The notes beneath the pieces were generated by a model. It worked only from the letters and a program-made list of their open reading frames with translations, did no database searches and had not been told where the DNA came from. From Penicillus capitatus (Eukaryota > Chlorophyta), in the NCBI GenBank assembly GCA_965649825.1, contig OZ287696.1:2170001-2234000 (forward strand): a stretch of 64,000 nucleotides of DNA, read 5' to 3'. Shown piece after piece: positions 1 through 11,957 of this stretch. Position 1 is the stretch's first letter. The number at the start of each line of letters is the position of its first letter. A program made the translations under genes and the position numbers.

Positions 1-8
1 TGATATAG

Positions 9-2414
9 GACATCCGTATCAATGATCTGTCGTGTTCCATCGAAGAAGAGCTTCGGTGGAGAAAGAGCGTTGGAGCTACAAGACCTGCGCTTCAGGCAAA
101 GGTTCTGTTTGGAGACGACATGCAACACTGCGCTCTGCAGGTGCATCATTTGTCGCCTAAGAACAACACCGGATGTACACGTGTCCTTCTGCAGATCATG
201 AGTTTGGACTTTCGAGAGAGAACAGGGATGCAGGACAACTTCGATGAGATCAGTCTAGAAGATGAAGACTTGGAAGATGTGACAGCACTTTCCTCCCAAA
301 TGGCTCCGCCGTTTGAAATGGAACGGTATACGACGACTTTTCACGTGGATATCTTGAAGCTTAGTGACCCGAATGCTGCTCGTCTGCTGTCCGTCGAAGC
401 TCGAAACGCAACACATGTGATTGTGCTCTGTGGACCACCAGAGCCATCTCAACACAACCGAGTGCGTGCGTTCAGCTGCATAGGTTTCTTGAACAATGTC
501 CTTTCTGCAGGACTCAGGCAGTAAAACGGCATTTGTGAGGATTGAAGGCTACCCAAAAAGACACTGTCGTGCCGAAAGAATCAATTACATTCGTGAAACC
601 TTGATTGGAGATAGACTGTTGATCATACCGAGACGGCTACAGCCTGAAACGCCCTCAACCAGAATCGAAGTCTCAGGTCAATTCCTCGAAGACATCCACC
701 ATGATTATCAAGACACCCCGCTGTTGAACAAACGCAAAGACCTCTGCCTGCGTTACAGTGGTCTCTGGTCTTAGGGATCAAGATACTGGTGGAGAGAAGA
801 TCATGGCTAAGGCGTTTGAGGGAGTATACCTAACCAATGCGTCGTTGAGTTTTGATGTCCGCGTCACAGCCGAAGACAACGTCACATCAAATCTCTATCG
901 TTTTGTCTTTGGTCCATCAGGAAGTCCCTATGAACTCACTGCTGCTGGAAGCTCATTTGACATGCAACAGAATCCTCAGGAGGATGAGAGAGCAAACCAG
1001 AGCAGGTCTGAAGGACAGATGTCTCATCAAAGGACATCAAAGAATCATTGGTGTGAGGAGTGTCCTTCTGGAACGTTCTCCATTGGCGTCGACGCACTAC
1101 AGTGTGCCTTGTGTCGACCAGGACGCTATGCCAGTCAGCCTGGCAGTTTTCGGTGCAATGAATGTCCCGAGGGCACATTTACATACACTTGGGGATCCGA
1201 CAGCTGCAGGTACCGTCTTAAAGACAATACGTCTTTGCTGGTATTCATGGCGCAGCACTGGTCGTTTTGGAATTGATAGTCTTCTGATGTCGTTGTCCCA
1301 AGAGCTGTTCTTTTGGTGTTTCTCTCTCAGAATTCCGCAAACCTTCATCCAATGAGATGACTGACAATCGTTACCTCTGCGTTTAGGCCCTGTATGTTTG
1401 GCAGTGCAACAAACAGACGAGGATCACAGTACTGCCACTTGTGTCCTGAAGGATATATGACAGAAAGAGATGGATCTGCTCACTGTACTGTTCTCATCGA
1501 GTCAACAGATCTACGAAGGCACTATGCAGTCATCGCCTCTTTTGATGTACTGCTCGACGGGACATCTCTAGAAGAGATTGAGGATCTCGGAACATGTATA
1601 CCTATCAAAGATCGCTATGGCATACCATACCATCTGTGTTTGTAGCGGTACACGCATCAGGCCTCGTCGTTTTGAAGATGCTGGTCCGAACAGATGTGGC
1701 AGAAGCGTTGAACATATCTGTCGGTGATGTGACAATCAGGGATGTCCTGCCTGTTGGCTATCATGCCTTGTCGATTGATGTGGACACCACTTTCAAAGTG
1801 GAGGTGTCAAACGATGCCGAACCTGAAGAGGTGCATCGTAAACTGGAATACACGCTGTTACATGGCGACGATGCCGTCAGCCAATTGGCTAATGAACCTG
1901 ATCGTGTCTTCAATCGAACAACGAGGGCCACCCATACCAAAGCCAAGGTGAGCAACAGCACTGCACTCTGTAAATATCTCTGCCGTTTTTGCGTTAAGAT
2001 CGCCAAAGACAGCAAGAAACTGAGGGAATCTCGTCCCAATGATGTTGGGAATGCGGAGACGGAATTCATGTCTCCCATTATTGGCATCTGTTGCCTCATC
2101 ATCATCGTCTGTTCCTTTTTTGCTTATGCGAGAATTCGAAAAAACAGGGCGCGGACTAAACATTCCAAATCCTTAACCTGGTATGCATTCTGTATGATAC
2201 ATATATGCGGGGGCGATGGCACCATCCTCTTTTATTCCAGGACTGTCTTGGGAGAATCTTCGGAGAGCAGCAGTGGACGCGAAATGGAAGAAAGGACACC
2301 TCCAATAAGATCCGTACGGTAAGGTTCTTTCCTCTTGATCTCCACAGTAACGTCTCTCCATACAACAGCTTCAGGCCCCGAGGGCTGACGACTCCAACCA
2401 GCTGGAATCCGTAA
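9..2414 (+). CDS. Type I membrane protein with GCC2/GCC3-like cysteine repeats (5' partial)
   Basis: Probable single-pass surface protein of unknown ligand. The window opens at a 3' splice site (ATAG at 5-8), so upstream exons are missing. Proposed exons are 9-461, 511-722, 775-1209, 1387-1595, 1646-1947, 1999-2180, 2241-2318 and 2369-2414, giving 638 codons in phase. The 722/775 junction is uncertain; 676/759 also keeps the frame. Exons 3-4 encode cysteine modules (CPSGTFS, CPEGTFTY, CPEGYMTE) like the ephrin-receptor/GCC2-GCC3 fold known from extracellular proteins. The exon starting at 1999 encodes one strongly hydrophobic helix (PIIGICCLIIIVCSFFAY) followed by a basic stop-transfer sequence (ARIRKNRARTK) and a short tail. 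Donors include GTGCGT, GTATAC and GTGAGC. The fold class is fairly clear; the function is unknown. Confidence 0.7.
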
Positions 2415-2856
2415 AGAGTTCCATGTCTTGTCTCATCATACCGTCTGATTGCTCTCTTCATAGCACACTGAGAGATTATTTTACACCACATCTGTTTGAC
2501 ATAGATTCCTAGAAAGTGCCTTCTGAATTCCATGAAACACGAGCGAGCCATCCATGGCGATATGCGCGAACGTTCTCTTTCCTTTGTTGCCATCATGAAG
2601 AGCCCTTAACCGAGAATCTATTTCGTGCCACTTCACCATGTGCGATCATCGTAACAGCTGAAAGTCGCACGTCCCATCGCGACTGGGAGGTAAAAAAACA
2701 AAACAGAGGGAGGGCACTCACGGATGACGAACGGTTGTAAAAGAATTCATACCACCACCATCGTTATCAACAGTTCCCTCAACAACAATACCGCTTGTTC
2801 TTTCCCTTCTGAGTATCAGAAATCCATTGCTTGAATATCCAACCGCCCCCCCCCAA
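2415..2856. other. Intergenic, no gene seen
   Basis: This gap lies between two convergent genes. It contains a C-run (about 2846-2855) and A-rich patches. I see no supported coding exon or RNA gene. Confidence 0.5.
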
Positions 2857-3713
2857 TTAACTGCTGGTCTTGTGTCGACGATCGATATACGGACGAACGG
2901 ATGCGGATAGATTCTGGATGTCCTCCCCGATCTCAGATTGCTCGAGATGCTCAGAAAAGTCCATACTGGTTCTCACTGCTTGTTTACGTTTGGCGTCGCC
3001 GACGCTCAAGAAGTAGATTCCCAGCCACATGACTGCCACAACGAAAGCAGGATGTGCGACCCATTGTAGCAACAATAGACGAAGCAGAATGATCCAGAGG
3101 ACAAGGAAGACAACAATGAATAACGCGTTCGCTGGAGCGATGTGCTTGACTAGGAGAGTGGCTTCGCGGACGACGTTCGAAAATCGAATCGCCGGAGGCA
3201 GCTTCACCGTAACAGTGTGCCACATCTGAGTCGCTAAGGATGGCCGATACTGATAAGCTGTGGAGCCCGCGGCCTGAGACGGTCGGTCATCCAACAACTG
3301 ACACATGTGGCCACTTCTTAGACAAGTCATACGAGATTCGAGGGTTTCACTTTATAGTATTCATTCAGCAGGAGGGCGACTCCTGGCTGACATAGATCTG
3401 TCTGTATCTTGGCTGTTTTCCCTTCGCATTCGAGGGAAACAGCATCGTTTTCGCTTTCTGGGGTGATTTCGGACGCCGCTGTCGTGGTCGTGTCTGATGT
3501 ATACTGTTGTTCTCTGGTCGAAGTTCCGATTCTGAAGCTGTAGTCTGTGTCACTATTGACGACATCGTTTATCGCTGCTATCTGCTCCAGAGACTTCGTT
3601 ATCGCCACATCTTCGGCGGCGCGAGGATTGGCGTCGAAATGACAGGGCTCTTCCAGCCAAGAGACTAAGAAGGCGACATTCTCCACAGGAAAGCCAGACT
3701 TGGTTTGTGCCAT
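2857..3713 (-). CDS. Two-helix membrane protein, possibly PRA1-like
   Basis: Two exons (3351-3713 and 2857-3297) are separated by a 53-nt GTGAAA...CAG intron and give 267 residues. The N-terminal half is hydrophilic. The C-terminal half has two adjacent hydrophobic stretches (ALFIVVFLVLWIILLRLLL and FVVAVMWLGIYFLSV) preceded by a segment starting RPSLATQMWH. That order (short basic/aromatic lead-in, then paired helices near the C-terminus) resembles the PRA1 Rab-acceptor family, which acts in ER-Golgi trafficking. I cannot see a diagnostic motif, so the family is only suggested. The start is the first ATG in an uninterrupted frame. Confidence 0.55.
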
Positions 3714-5258
3714 CGTCGACCTGCCGACGACAAAGTGCGTCCGTCGCAGAAATGACCGCAGCAGGAATAGAAGAACGCTGAAAACAACTTGTCAAAAATG
3801 GTTGTGTCTTGAGCGTAGTAAACCGAGAATGCGTGTCGCGTAGTTTTCCGTCAGCCGCTCACGTGTGTTCACAATGAAGTTCCATGTAAACGAACGGATT
3901 GTGTAGGTATACAACGACAATACAAAGGCAGGGCTGACATCTGTCATAAGAACAGCATACACAGCAGTGTGTCGATCTTGCTTCTATGGGATGCAGCCAA
4001 TAGCCATTGGCCTCCCTTTCTGATGCCGTCAACCTGTGTGCTTTCACGAGGATACCAATCATCTGCGATACTTTGATCTGGATGCTGAGTTGCCATAGTG
4101 ACACCGGTTGACTTGACAGCCCCTTGTGGATCGAATCCCTTCGTGTACATTTATCATTGCAACCACAATGACAGAGCAATCGGTCACTGCAGCAGTGATG
4201 GACAGACAGTTAGTCATATTCATGATCTTTGAGTCTGGAGCTCTTCGATCCGTCCGAGAGAAGAAAACCTGTTCGTTATCCTGGCACGTCTCCAGCAATG
4301 ACTGCAGTTAACGTAACAAAGTCGATCATCAGCTGTTAGCAAATCTCCCTCCTGCGATTCGCTGGATGTCATTGAAGTGACAGATGACAAGTCAGGGAAC
4401 TAACTTTAGAATGATAGTGGCCTGCTCGTTGAAGTCCTCTAGTATCCTTCCTGGTTTCGTTGACCTCTCCTGAAGTATCCTCATTCTATGGACTGCTAAT
4501 GGTCAAGACTCGGGCAAATGGAATAGCGCTATGTTACACAGGTTTGTTTTGAATAGGCAGACGTTGCCATCCACTTCACTGATGTAGAAGCGGACATGCT
4601 GAAATACTGAGGGAGGGGCAAGGCAAAGGTATTGTTCCTTTTCTGTTTGGCAAAGGTAAACAGATACCTTCCAAAAGGAACTTCACCGAAAGAAAAAAAA
4701 ACAGATAACATTCGGCCACACACATGTAGTACTTTTTGACTAAATGATGAGAATGCAGAAACACACATAACCAGAATTCGATAGAAATGCCCCGTTCCGT
4801 AGATTGCTAATGGTAAAGGCTTAGACATTTGGATCGTCGTATAATACAGGTTTGTTTCAAATAGGCAGACGTCGACATCCACCTCAATGATGTAGAGATA
4901 GACATGCTGAAATACAGACAGGTTAAGCAAAAGGATTCTTTTGCTGCTTGGCTGAGGCAACAGATCCCTTCCGATAGGAACTTCACCGAAATAAAGAAAA
5001 CAGGAAAGGTGTAGCCACAGGTGCTAGTTTTTTTACTGCGTGTTCAAAGACAGAAATCAAACAATACGACGGATATAACAAACTGGTTGTTTTATCTGCC
5101 GTATTGCCTCTTAACATTTCAGCTAACCAAAAACAGGTGTTCTTCGAAGCATGTGATGTGCTTCCACAGATCTTCGAGAAGTTGACCTAATCGCACAGAA
5201 CAAGAAAATTATTCTCCATTGCCACGATCAAGATTACTCACCATCTCTCAATATCTGA
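3714..5258. other. 1.5-kb intergenic region with a degenerate duplication
   Basis: No convincing exon is visible; the open frames are short and lack splice context. The right half is occupied by the diverged direct repeat listed separately. Confidence 0.5.
4496..5040. repeat. Diverged direct duplication, ~300-308-bp period
   Basis: Two adjacent copies share ordered blocks. 'CAGGTTTGTTT' plus 'ATAGGCAGACG' occurs near 4538-4566 and again near 4847-4874. 'GACATGCTGAAATAC' follows in both. 'AGGAACTTCACCGAAA' occurs near 4676 and 4976. The offset drifts from about 308 to 300 bp, so the copies differ by small indels and many substitutions. This looks like an old tandem duplication of non-coding DNA or of a decayed element. 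Confidence 0.7.
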
Positions 5259-6298
5259 TCAAGGGTCAAAAACACCAGTTTTTCTTCGATTGTTTCTTTT
5301 TATCTTGTCGGATCTACGCAGTTTCAAATGAAGCGACAAGAGAACTGTGGAGAGAGACTTACTCCTCTGAAGCTTTCCGTTTTGGTTTCGATTGCCGGGG
5401 CTTCACTGAGGGACCCAAGAAGATAAAAGAAGCATTATTAGCTGAAATGTTATGAGTTTTCTTGTAAAGACGATCCTCATAATCCAAACCGTATATGTCA
5501 CCACCAAAGACGTATAATGCCATCTTGTTATAGAGATATACAGAGGCATTTCCTCTGATCGCACGGCAAGTCCAGTCTTCTGGACAGCTGTCTTGAGGTA
5601 GATCTTTGAAGAAGAGTCTGAGTCTCACGATTCTCAGGTAATTCTCGTCTGGGTACAGACGCGATAGTTTCGGAGGATTGTCTCCCGAGTAACTGCAACA
5701 CAGTGACAGTGAACAAAAGGGCCAGTTCACAACAGATGGCTTACTTGACAAGGAGACCACCGTTGACTTCAGGTACTTCGTATGGCGTTCCACTCTTTGG
5801 CCCTCCGAAGTCGACTCCTCCAATGTCGACGTTGGCGAAAAATAGGCCATCTGTCGGTTTCTGGGACGGCCATTCCGGATGGACGACCGTTCTCTCGTCT
5901 TCGATTGATTTGACGAAGTAGTCGAGTGTGGGACGGATATGTATATTTCGCGTGAAGCTAAACATCTGGCTCGTATTTTCCTCTTCGTCCGATGCGGGAC
6001 CCATCATGGACGGTTTTCTAGGCGACGCGGAAGAGTATTCAAAGACCTCAATGTCAGCAGCCGAGTCGACTGGTCCAAGGTCGTCCACGTAACACTCTTT
6101 TCCCATGGTCTTGTACGCGTCTCGATGCCCATCTCCGTTGCAGCTGTCGTCGAAATCGTTCGAAAACGGCGACACTGGCGACGGAGCGCCGCCAAGTTCG
6201 TCGTCCGACGTGCCATTTAGCTCGAGCCAGCTATTTATCAAATCCTTGACCTCTTCGTCGTCGTATTGTGCCAGCTCGTCTTTCGTTTCCAAAAACAT
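5259..6298 (-). CDS. Uncharacterised acidic protein with a kelch-like motif
   Basis: Three exons are proposed: 5745-6298, 5363-5692 and 5259-5313, with introns of 52 and 49 nt and 312 residues. The N-terminal ~100 residues are acidic and serine-rich. The middle contains one kelch-like string (NKMALYVFGGDIYGLDYEDR). The C-terminus is lysine/arginine-rich (KPRQSKPKRK). An in-frame TAA at 5359-5361 overlaps a GTAAGT donor. If that donor is unused the protein ends there; if it is used, a 17-codon basic tail is added. I do not recognise the family; a single kelch motif does not make a propeller. Confidence 0.55.
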
Positions 6299-7182
6299 CT
6301 TGGAGAGAATAGTCGATCAAATTCCTCCGTTCGTCTTGATGGGACAATTTAATAGTAATTCGAATGTTCGAGATGGGAGCTGACATGCAGTCACCGTCGA
6401 TCCAGTTCCCAATTGTAATTCTATGAGAACAATGACCACAGCCAGACGCTGCAGAAAAGCCCATCCAAGTTTAGCGGAAAGTACATCTGCCCACAATCCA
6501 CCTTGCTGTCTCAGATGATCGGCTAGTCGACACAAACGCATCGTCTTCAACCGATCCATCACTAATGTGGTCATCTATACGTGGGTGGTTTGGTCGAAGC
6601 GTCGACGTTGCCATTGTGACGGAGGTCTGCTCGGTATACACTTGATAGAGGCACCCATTCAGAAAAGCACAGAGGAGAATCTCTTAAATACCCTTGCAAC
6701 AGAAAATGTCACTTCATCACTTGTGTGACAATAAATAGTACTTTTCCATAACTCCTTAGCAAACAATAGAAAACAGCTTTGGCGTGATAGCTTATTGGCA
6801 GTACACCCGCTCATAAGATCGCTCATGTTTCTGTGTTCAGCATAACTCGCTGTTTAATTAAGTGGCACAGTTGACACTCTCTTCACTATCACTGAAATCA
6901 CTCGCTGTGCCACCCTGAGCATATGTGCTCATCGTACACAACTCATCGATCCTAACCTTCCCACACCACATCGACAGTTTTCATGAGATCAATTGTTCTC
7001 GCCCAAGTGAGATAATTATGTATACCTTGCTCTTTGGTTGACCAGATTGTTTATGACTCTCTTTCTTTGTGGTATTGTCGAGGCTCAGCTTCTGGACTTG
7101 ACGCGTTGTGCGATGCACGATGTGTTCTTCTCTTGTCATTGACTGCCACAAAGCAAGGATATATGAGTCCTTCCTCTGTCTC
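6299..7182. other. Intergenic, no supported gene
   Basis: This is A+T-rich sequence upstream of the gene starting at 6298. A minus-strand frame at 6317-6574 carries a hydrophobic stretch but has no matching splice signals, so I do not call it. A short tRNA-box-A-like string near 6788 lacks a pairing acceptor stem. Confidence 0.45.
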
Positions 7183-7878
7183 TCACTCTAAGGTGGCCAC
7201 CTTGGAGCTGTGACTGGCGCGTGCTATGGAATGGTTGAGTGCCGTCACGATGTCGCTGTTGTCATGTGCCCTGGCAATGTGCAGCGGTGTGCGACCTTCC
7301 TTATCTTCAACATGGGTCAATGCATCATTGTCCAACAGGACTTGGACGACATCCAGATGTCCTCCATCACATGCCAGATGCAATGGAGTGGATCGTTCCT
7401 GAACACAGATTCTTACTTGCAACAGGCATGCATTCAAGAGACTCGAGTCGCGGACCTGATCTCTGGCAGAGATGTCGACATTCACTGCGATCAAGTGACG
7501 CACAACGGCAACGTGTCCTTGCATCGATGCCAAATGCAAAGCCGTCCTTTCAGACTGCATACAGATGACGGTATTCGTAGTCGGGAGAGATGAGGAATGG
7601 CTGAACTAACGAACGTCGTCTGTATCGTCGACGTCTGCCACACGTGGCGCAAGAATTCGAACGATGTCTTCTCTGCCGAGCCACGATGCGTAATGCAAGG
7701 CCGTCCACTAAAACAAAACGGGTCAGATCAATCGCAAAGACGATCGAGCAACGACTTGCTGCCCCTCGATCTCTTTCCTCGAATCTAAATCGCACGTTCC
7801 TTTCGAACAGATATCTCGAAGAGACGCGGCGTCGTTTTCTCTAACGAGACGATGGAGATCGATCGTTGGCGTCGTCAT
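7183..7878 (-). CDS. Ankyrin-repeat protein
   Basis: Four exons (7756-7878, 7615-7707, 7456-7554, 7183-7398) with introns of 48, 60 and 57 nt encode 176 residues made almost entirely of ankyrin repeats, a protein-protein interaction fold. Repeat starts visible in order are WTALHYASWLGREDIV, RTALHLASMQGHVAVV, STPLHLACDGGHLDVV and RTPLHIARAHDNSDIV. The introns fall between repeats. The chosen ATG (7878) begins MTTPTIDLHRLV; a frame reaching 8004 adds cysteine-rich sequence that abuts the next gene and is less likely. Partner and function cannot be inferred. Confidence 0.8.
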
Positions 7879-8018
7879 TCGAAAGCCGACAGAATCTTTT
7901 TGATACAATACTTCACATTTAATCGCCACAAAATTAAAACATCCAAATGTACAACGACAAGAACAGACGCAACCGTTCACACCAATCTCCAAGAACTCCA
8001 TCACTCACAAATGCTCTT

Positions 8019-10899
8019 TCACACCACAGTGTCGCCGACAACATGATACCCTTCCGATTCCAAAATCTCCTCGAGCAATGCGATTCGTGTGTGCTGAGTG
8101 TCAACGAGTTCAACCATGGCCGTGTTTGCTTCGTTTCTGTTTTTGAGTTCCATAGAGAGTTGATGGTTGCGATCGTTGAGAGTGGCAATAAAGGCCTCTT
8201 TATCTTCAATCTGTCTCTTCAGTCTTTTCAAAGTTGTCTCCAATTGGACGACGGATGGAGGAAGCTGCGGTTTCTCTTCTGGGCAAGATGGGGCATTATC
8301 GGTGATCAGATTCGTCAGCTCCTGGATTTTGGAGAACGCGTCGCGCAGCTCGCCTTCAAGGTTTTCAATGGTCCCATTCTTTTCGCGAATCTGCGACATC
8401 AGGTGTGCATTCACCTTGTGCAGTTCTGGCTGCGTCGCTTTCTTCTCGGTCTTCGCATCCAATCGGCTCATATTCTTCAACAGCATCAGTATAGCATTCT
8501 CTTCAGCAACCGACAAATGACTGTTGCCATGGCTCTTCATCACCAGATCCCACAGATTCGCGACTGCTGCTGAGCCTGTCGATACAATGACGTCGGACAG
8601 GAGAACATTGAATCTGCTGGCCGCCGCTGCAACACAGGACAACACAGCTGATGTCGTCTGTTCTGTCATGTCTTCAGCTGCGATTTTGTAAAGCACTTCT
8701 GCAAAGGAGATGAGAATGCAGGCCTCTTTGATGTCTTCTTCGGAGCAGCGTTCCAAATACCCCTTCAGCAAAACAGCGAGCAACGTGTTGAGGAACTCCG
8801 AAGAATCTTCAGGAGTCCACGATTCCAGCAGCTGATGAAGAACTTTCAGGCCGGCCAAACTGAATCCCTTCTCCATGACGGCATCCGGTATCACAACGAA
8901 CAAAATGCGATTGTTCACTTGATGCTTGATGTTTGTCAACAATTCTGTGATCGCATCGACACCGAACACTTCAGCAGAATTCATTGTTGCAACGAACAGT
9001 TGACATTTGATAATTCCCACGCGCTCTATCTCTGCCGACTCTTCTGTCAGGGCAGGAATAATTTTCTTCAGAATATAGAACAGACTGAACGGATCTTCCA
9101 GCAGATGCAGACAACGTTCATTGCCCATGAACTCGATGGCAAAGTCAACGAGTCCCTCGTCAAGCAACCATTCAAGATCTGCTTTGTCTGCGATGTGCAG
9201 TTTCACAAGCAAGTACAGGCCAATCTTTAAACAGAGGGCAACATAATCATCCCTTTCTGCCGTGAAAGCGCTCTTCAGGAAGGACATGAGGCATTCTTCG
9301 AAATCGGCTTTTGGGTTTTCGCCAGAATTGATGGCAGCTTCGAAGAAGAGATGAATCTTGTCGAGATTTCGCGTTGTCAACATCCAATCTGATGTCATGA
9401 ACGTCTTCAGAACTAATGCGACCAGCTCCAGTTCAGAGAGAATGGGGAGAATTCCTTCGTAATGCGACCACATGAAATGGATGATATCGAAAATCTCGTC
9501 CGTCAATTCTCCCAGCAGTAGTTTTACAAACGGCAGACCCGAATCCGGAAGCGACAACGCCATGACTTCGGTAGCGGGTGCCACTTTTACGGCAAGAGTG
9601 TGGAGAATGTCGATAACCCATTGCTTGTTTTCGTCAGCGGCCTTCTCCAACACAACTTGCAGTTTGATCCACTGATTGTTCAGGCACTTCAAGTGAAATG
9701 TGTCTGGCAGTACATCAGCCATCCAATGCATCAGTTTCAGTATTCCCGTCTCGACGTTGCTGAGACCACATTTCAGGAAACCGAACAACTTGTCCATAAT
9801 ATCACTTCTCTCCACGATACTCGCCAGCAATGCCTTCTCATCATCGACATGTTCCAAGAAGGTGCAAACCAATTCGAGACATTTGACCAGAAGGGATTCA
9901 TCGCTGTTCTCCAGCCATTTGAGAATGGCATCCTCGTCCAAAACTGTCTTAATAACAGAATCCCTGTTCTCAAAAAGCCGAATACATGTCTCGATGCATT
10001 GCATTCCCCACAGACGCGCCTCGGAAGACAGCAGCTCACTATTCATCTGACGCAGCAGTTTTCCCAGAAACTCTTCTTGCATGGGAGCCTTTCCATCTTG
10101 GTTCATCAACGTGTGATAGATCTCGAACACATAGACTTGTGCATGGGTCACATTACCCGGGATCTCTTCAATGTGTTCCAAGATTTTCACAAAGTCTGGA
10201 GCACCTGCGAGAATGCTCCGGTAGTCTTCATGAAGAACCATGTTACGAATTCCACGCAATGCACAAGAGACGGTACGCGAATCTCGATTCTTGCAGAGGT
10301 CCAGTAGCCATTTGCAGATGTCCTCTTTGGAGAAGGCCCTACACATGGATATGTCACCTATAGGGGATGTGCATGACTCCCTTACGGATTGTCCAGCACC
10401 ACGTCCAATGAGCAGAGCCATGTGAAGACATCCACTGCTGCTGTTTTGGCGACAAAACCTGTTTTCTTGTAGACGATGACGGAGAGGAGTTTCTTCAAAT
10501 CGTCCTCGACGGCGAAGAGCAAGTCATCAACATCGCCATCAACAATTCTGCCCTGTCTCGAAGGAATGTCTTCGTTGACGCCGTCGCCGTCGCCGTCGCC
10601 CAGGAAGGCCGTATCCGGTTTCCAGATTTCGGTTAAAACGGCGGTCATCTGTGACGGGTTGCCTGCAAGCCCCAAGAGTTTCGACGCGCTTTCGCGATAG
10701 CTGTATGTCGAAGCGCGGCCAATAGCCGCTTGGTCAATGTACTCGCTGACAGATGGGGCCTGATGCGTTTGAGGTTTCACGATGTCGTCCAACACGACGA
10801 AGGACTCGCCAGACACCGAAGCGGCCCGGTCTATGGGGCGTACCGTCAACGTGGTCGCGACCTCAGTAGTGTTCTATTACCTTCATTTCGAGTATCCAT
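8019..10899 (-). CDS. Large alpha-helical (ARM/HEAT-like) protein with C-terminal coiled coil
   Basis: Three exons are proposed: 10881-10899 (a 19-nt first exon encoding MDTRNE), 10386-10830 and 8019-10338, with 50- and 47-nt introns and 927 residues. Without the tiny first exon the long frame has no early ATG, which supports it. About residues 100-760 are leucine-rich amphipathic helices with no TM segment, consistent with an armadillo/HEAT solenoid. The last ~150 residues are heptad-like (IENLEGELRDAFSKIQEL, LKRLKRQIEDKEAFI). Such an architecture occurs in tethering and centrosomal scaffolds, but I cannot assign a family. Confidence 0.75.
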
Positions 10900-11957
10900 T
10901 TTTGGCGCTCTGTCACGAAGTGTTGTCCGGCTTTGTTCGTTCTCGGTGTAGACCGGGGGCTATAGACTAACAGACGCGTGTCCAACACGGAGGCCCTCAT
11001 ATGATGCCATTTGATGTGACTCTCATTCGACGTCGCTTTCTTCGTCGTTTCTAGCAGACTTCCAAGCGGTTAGACGCCACGAGCTTCAGCGGCGATTGTT
11101 CTCCACGTGTGCAATTGGGAAACAGATTCTGTGTTCAGGAACGGTCGGGAATGCCATTTTTGTCAACAAGATAATTGGAATATCGTTCGTTTAACGTCGA
11201 CGGTCATTCAGTCATAGGGAAGTGTGGCCGAGTCAGTGATGATTTATTTCTACTCAATTATGGGACTCTTGTTCAGCTATTCATTGCGAATAGGGCCACC
11301 TCTGGCTGAGAAGATTCCACGAAGGGTGAGAGTTCTGATTTGTCTCACATTCTGCTTGTCTACCAAAAACCTTTGTTCAATGCAGCAATACGAGTGCAGT
11401 TCACGTAGACATCGCATCAGAACAATTGTGTTGCCGTGAAACCGGTGTCGAATGCGCAGGCACTGTGGCATCCAGCTTATCCATGGATTGGGCAGTTGCT
11501 GTGGAATGTCTGTTATGTCGTTGGCATGTAGAGAGCAAAGGAGCCTGTCGCAACGCATTGTTTTCTCACCGTCGTCAAAATCACGCTAACTCTGTCCTCA
11601 TCGCCTGCGCAGAGACTCGAACTCTGACGCACCGTCGACAATCCGATGGTCTTGCTTTTCGCATCAATTCTTAAATCCACTGAGTCTGTCTAATGCCCAC
11701 GGCGACCGCGCGACATTTGTAAACTGACCGGATCGTAGAGACAGTACATTTTATTGCCATCGAGCAGACGACGACGCCGCAGCGCGGAGAAGTCCCTTGG
11801 TGGTTCCTTCCATCGCGTTCTCGTGTTACATTCGCTCTTCTCGTCGTTTGAGTCGTCCAACAATGATGTGACTGTTTGTTTTTACATGATGCGTTATTCA
11901 ATGAATGAAGGATGGGCGGATCATATTTTCATTTCGATCGTTCTCTGTCGGATCCGC
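10900..11957. other. 1-kb intergenic region, nothing supported
   Basis: Frames on both strands are short and unspliced-looking. A minus-strand hairpin at about 11606-11632 resembles a tRNA T-arm (CAGAG-TTCGAGT-CTCTG), but the flanks do not fold into the rest of a tRNA. Confidence 0.5.

Noticed and set aside
6780-6850. Possible tRNA (TAGCTTATTGG box A and CTCATAA loop)
   Set aside because: No complementary acceptor ends and no convincing box B.
11600-11660. tRNA-like T-arm on the minus strand
   Set aside because: The T-loop and stem are good, but the 5' acceptor, D-arm and anticodon arm do not pair. The flanks of the T-stem pair with each other, giving a simple hairpin.
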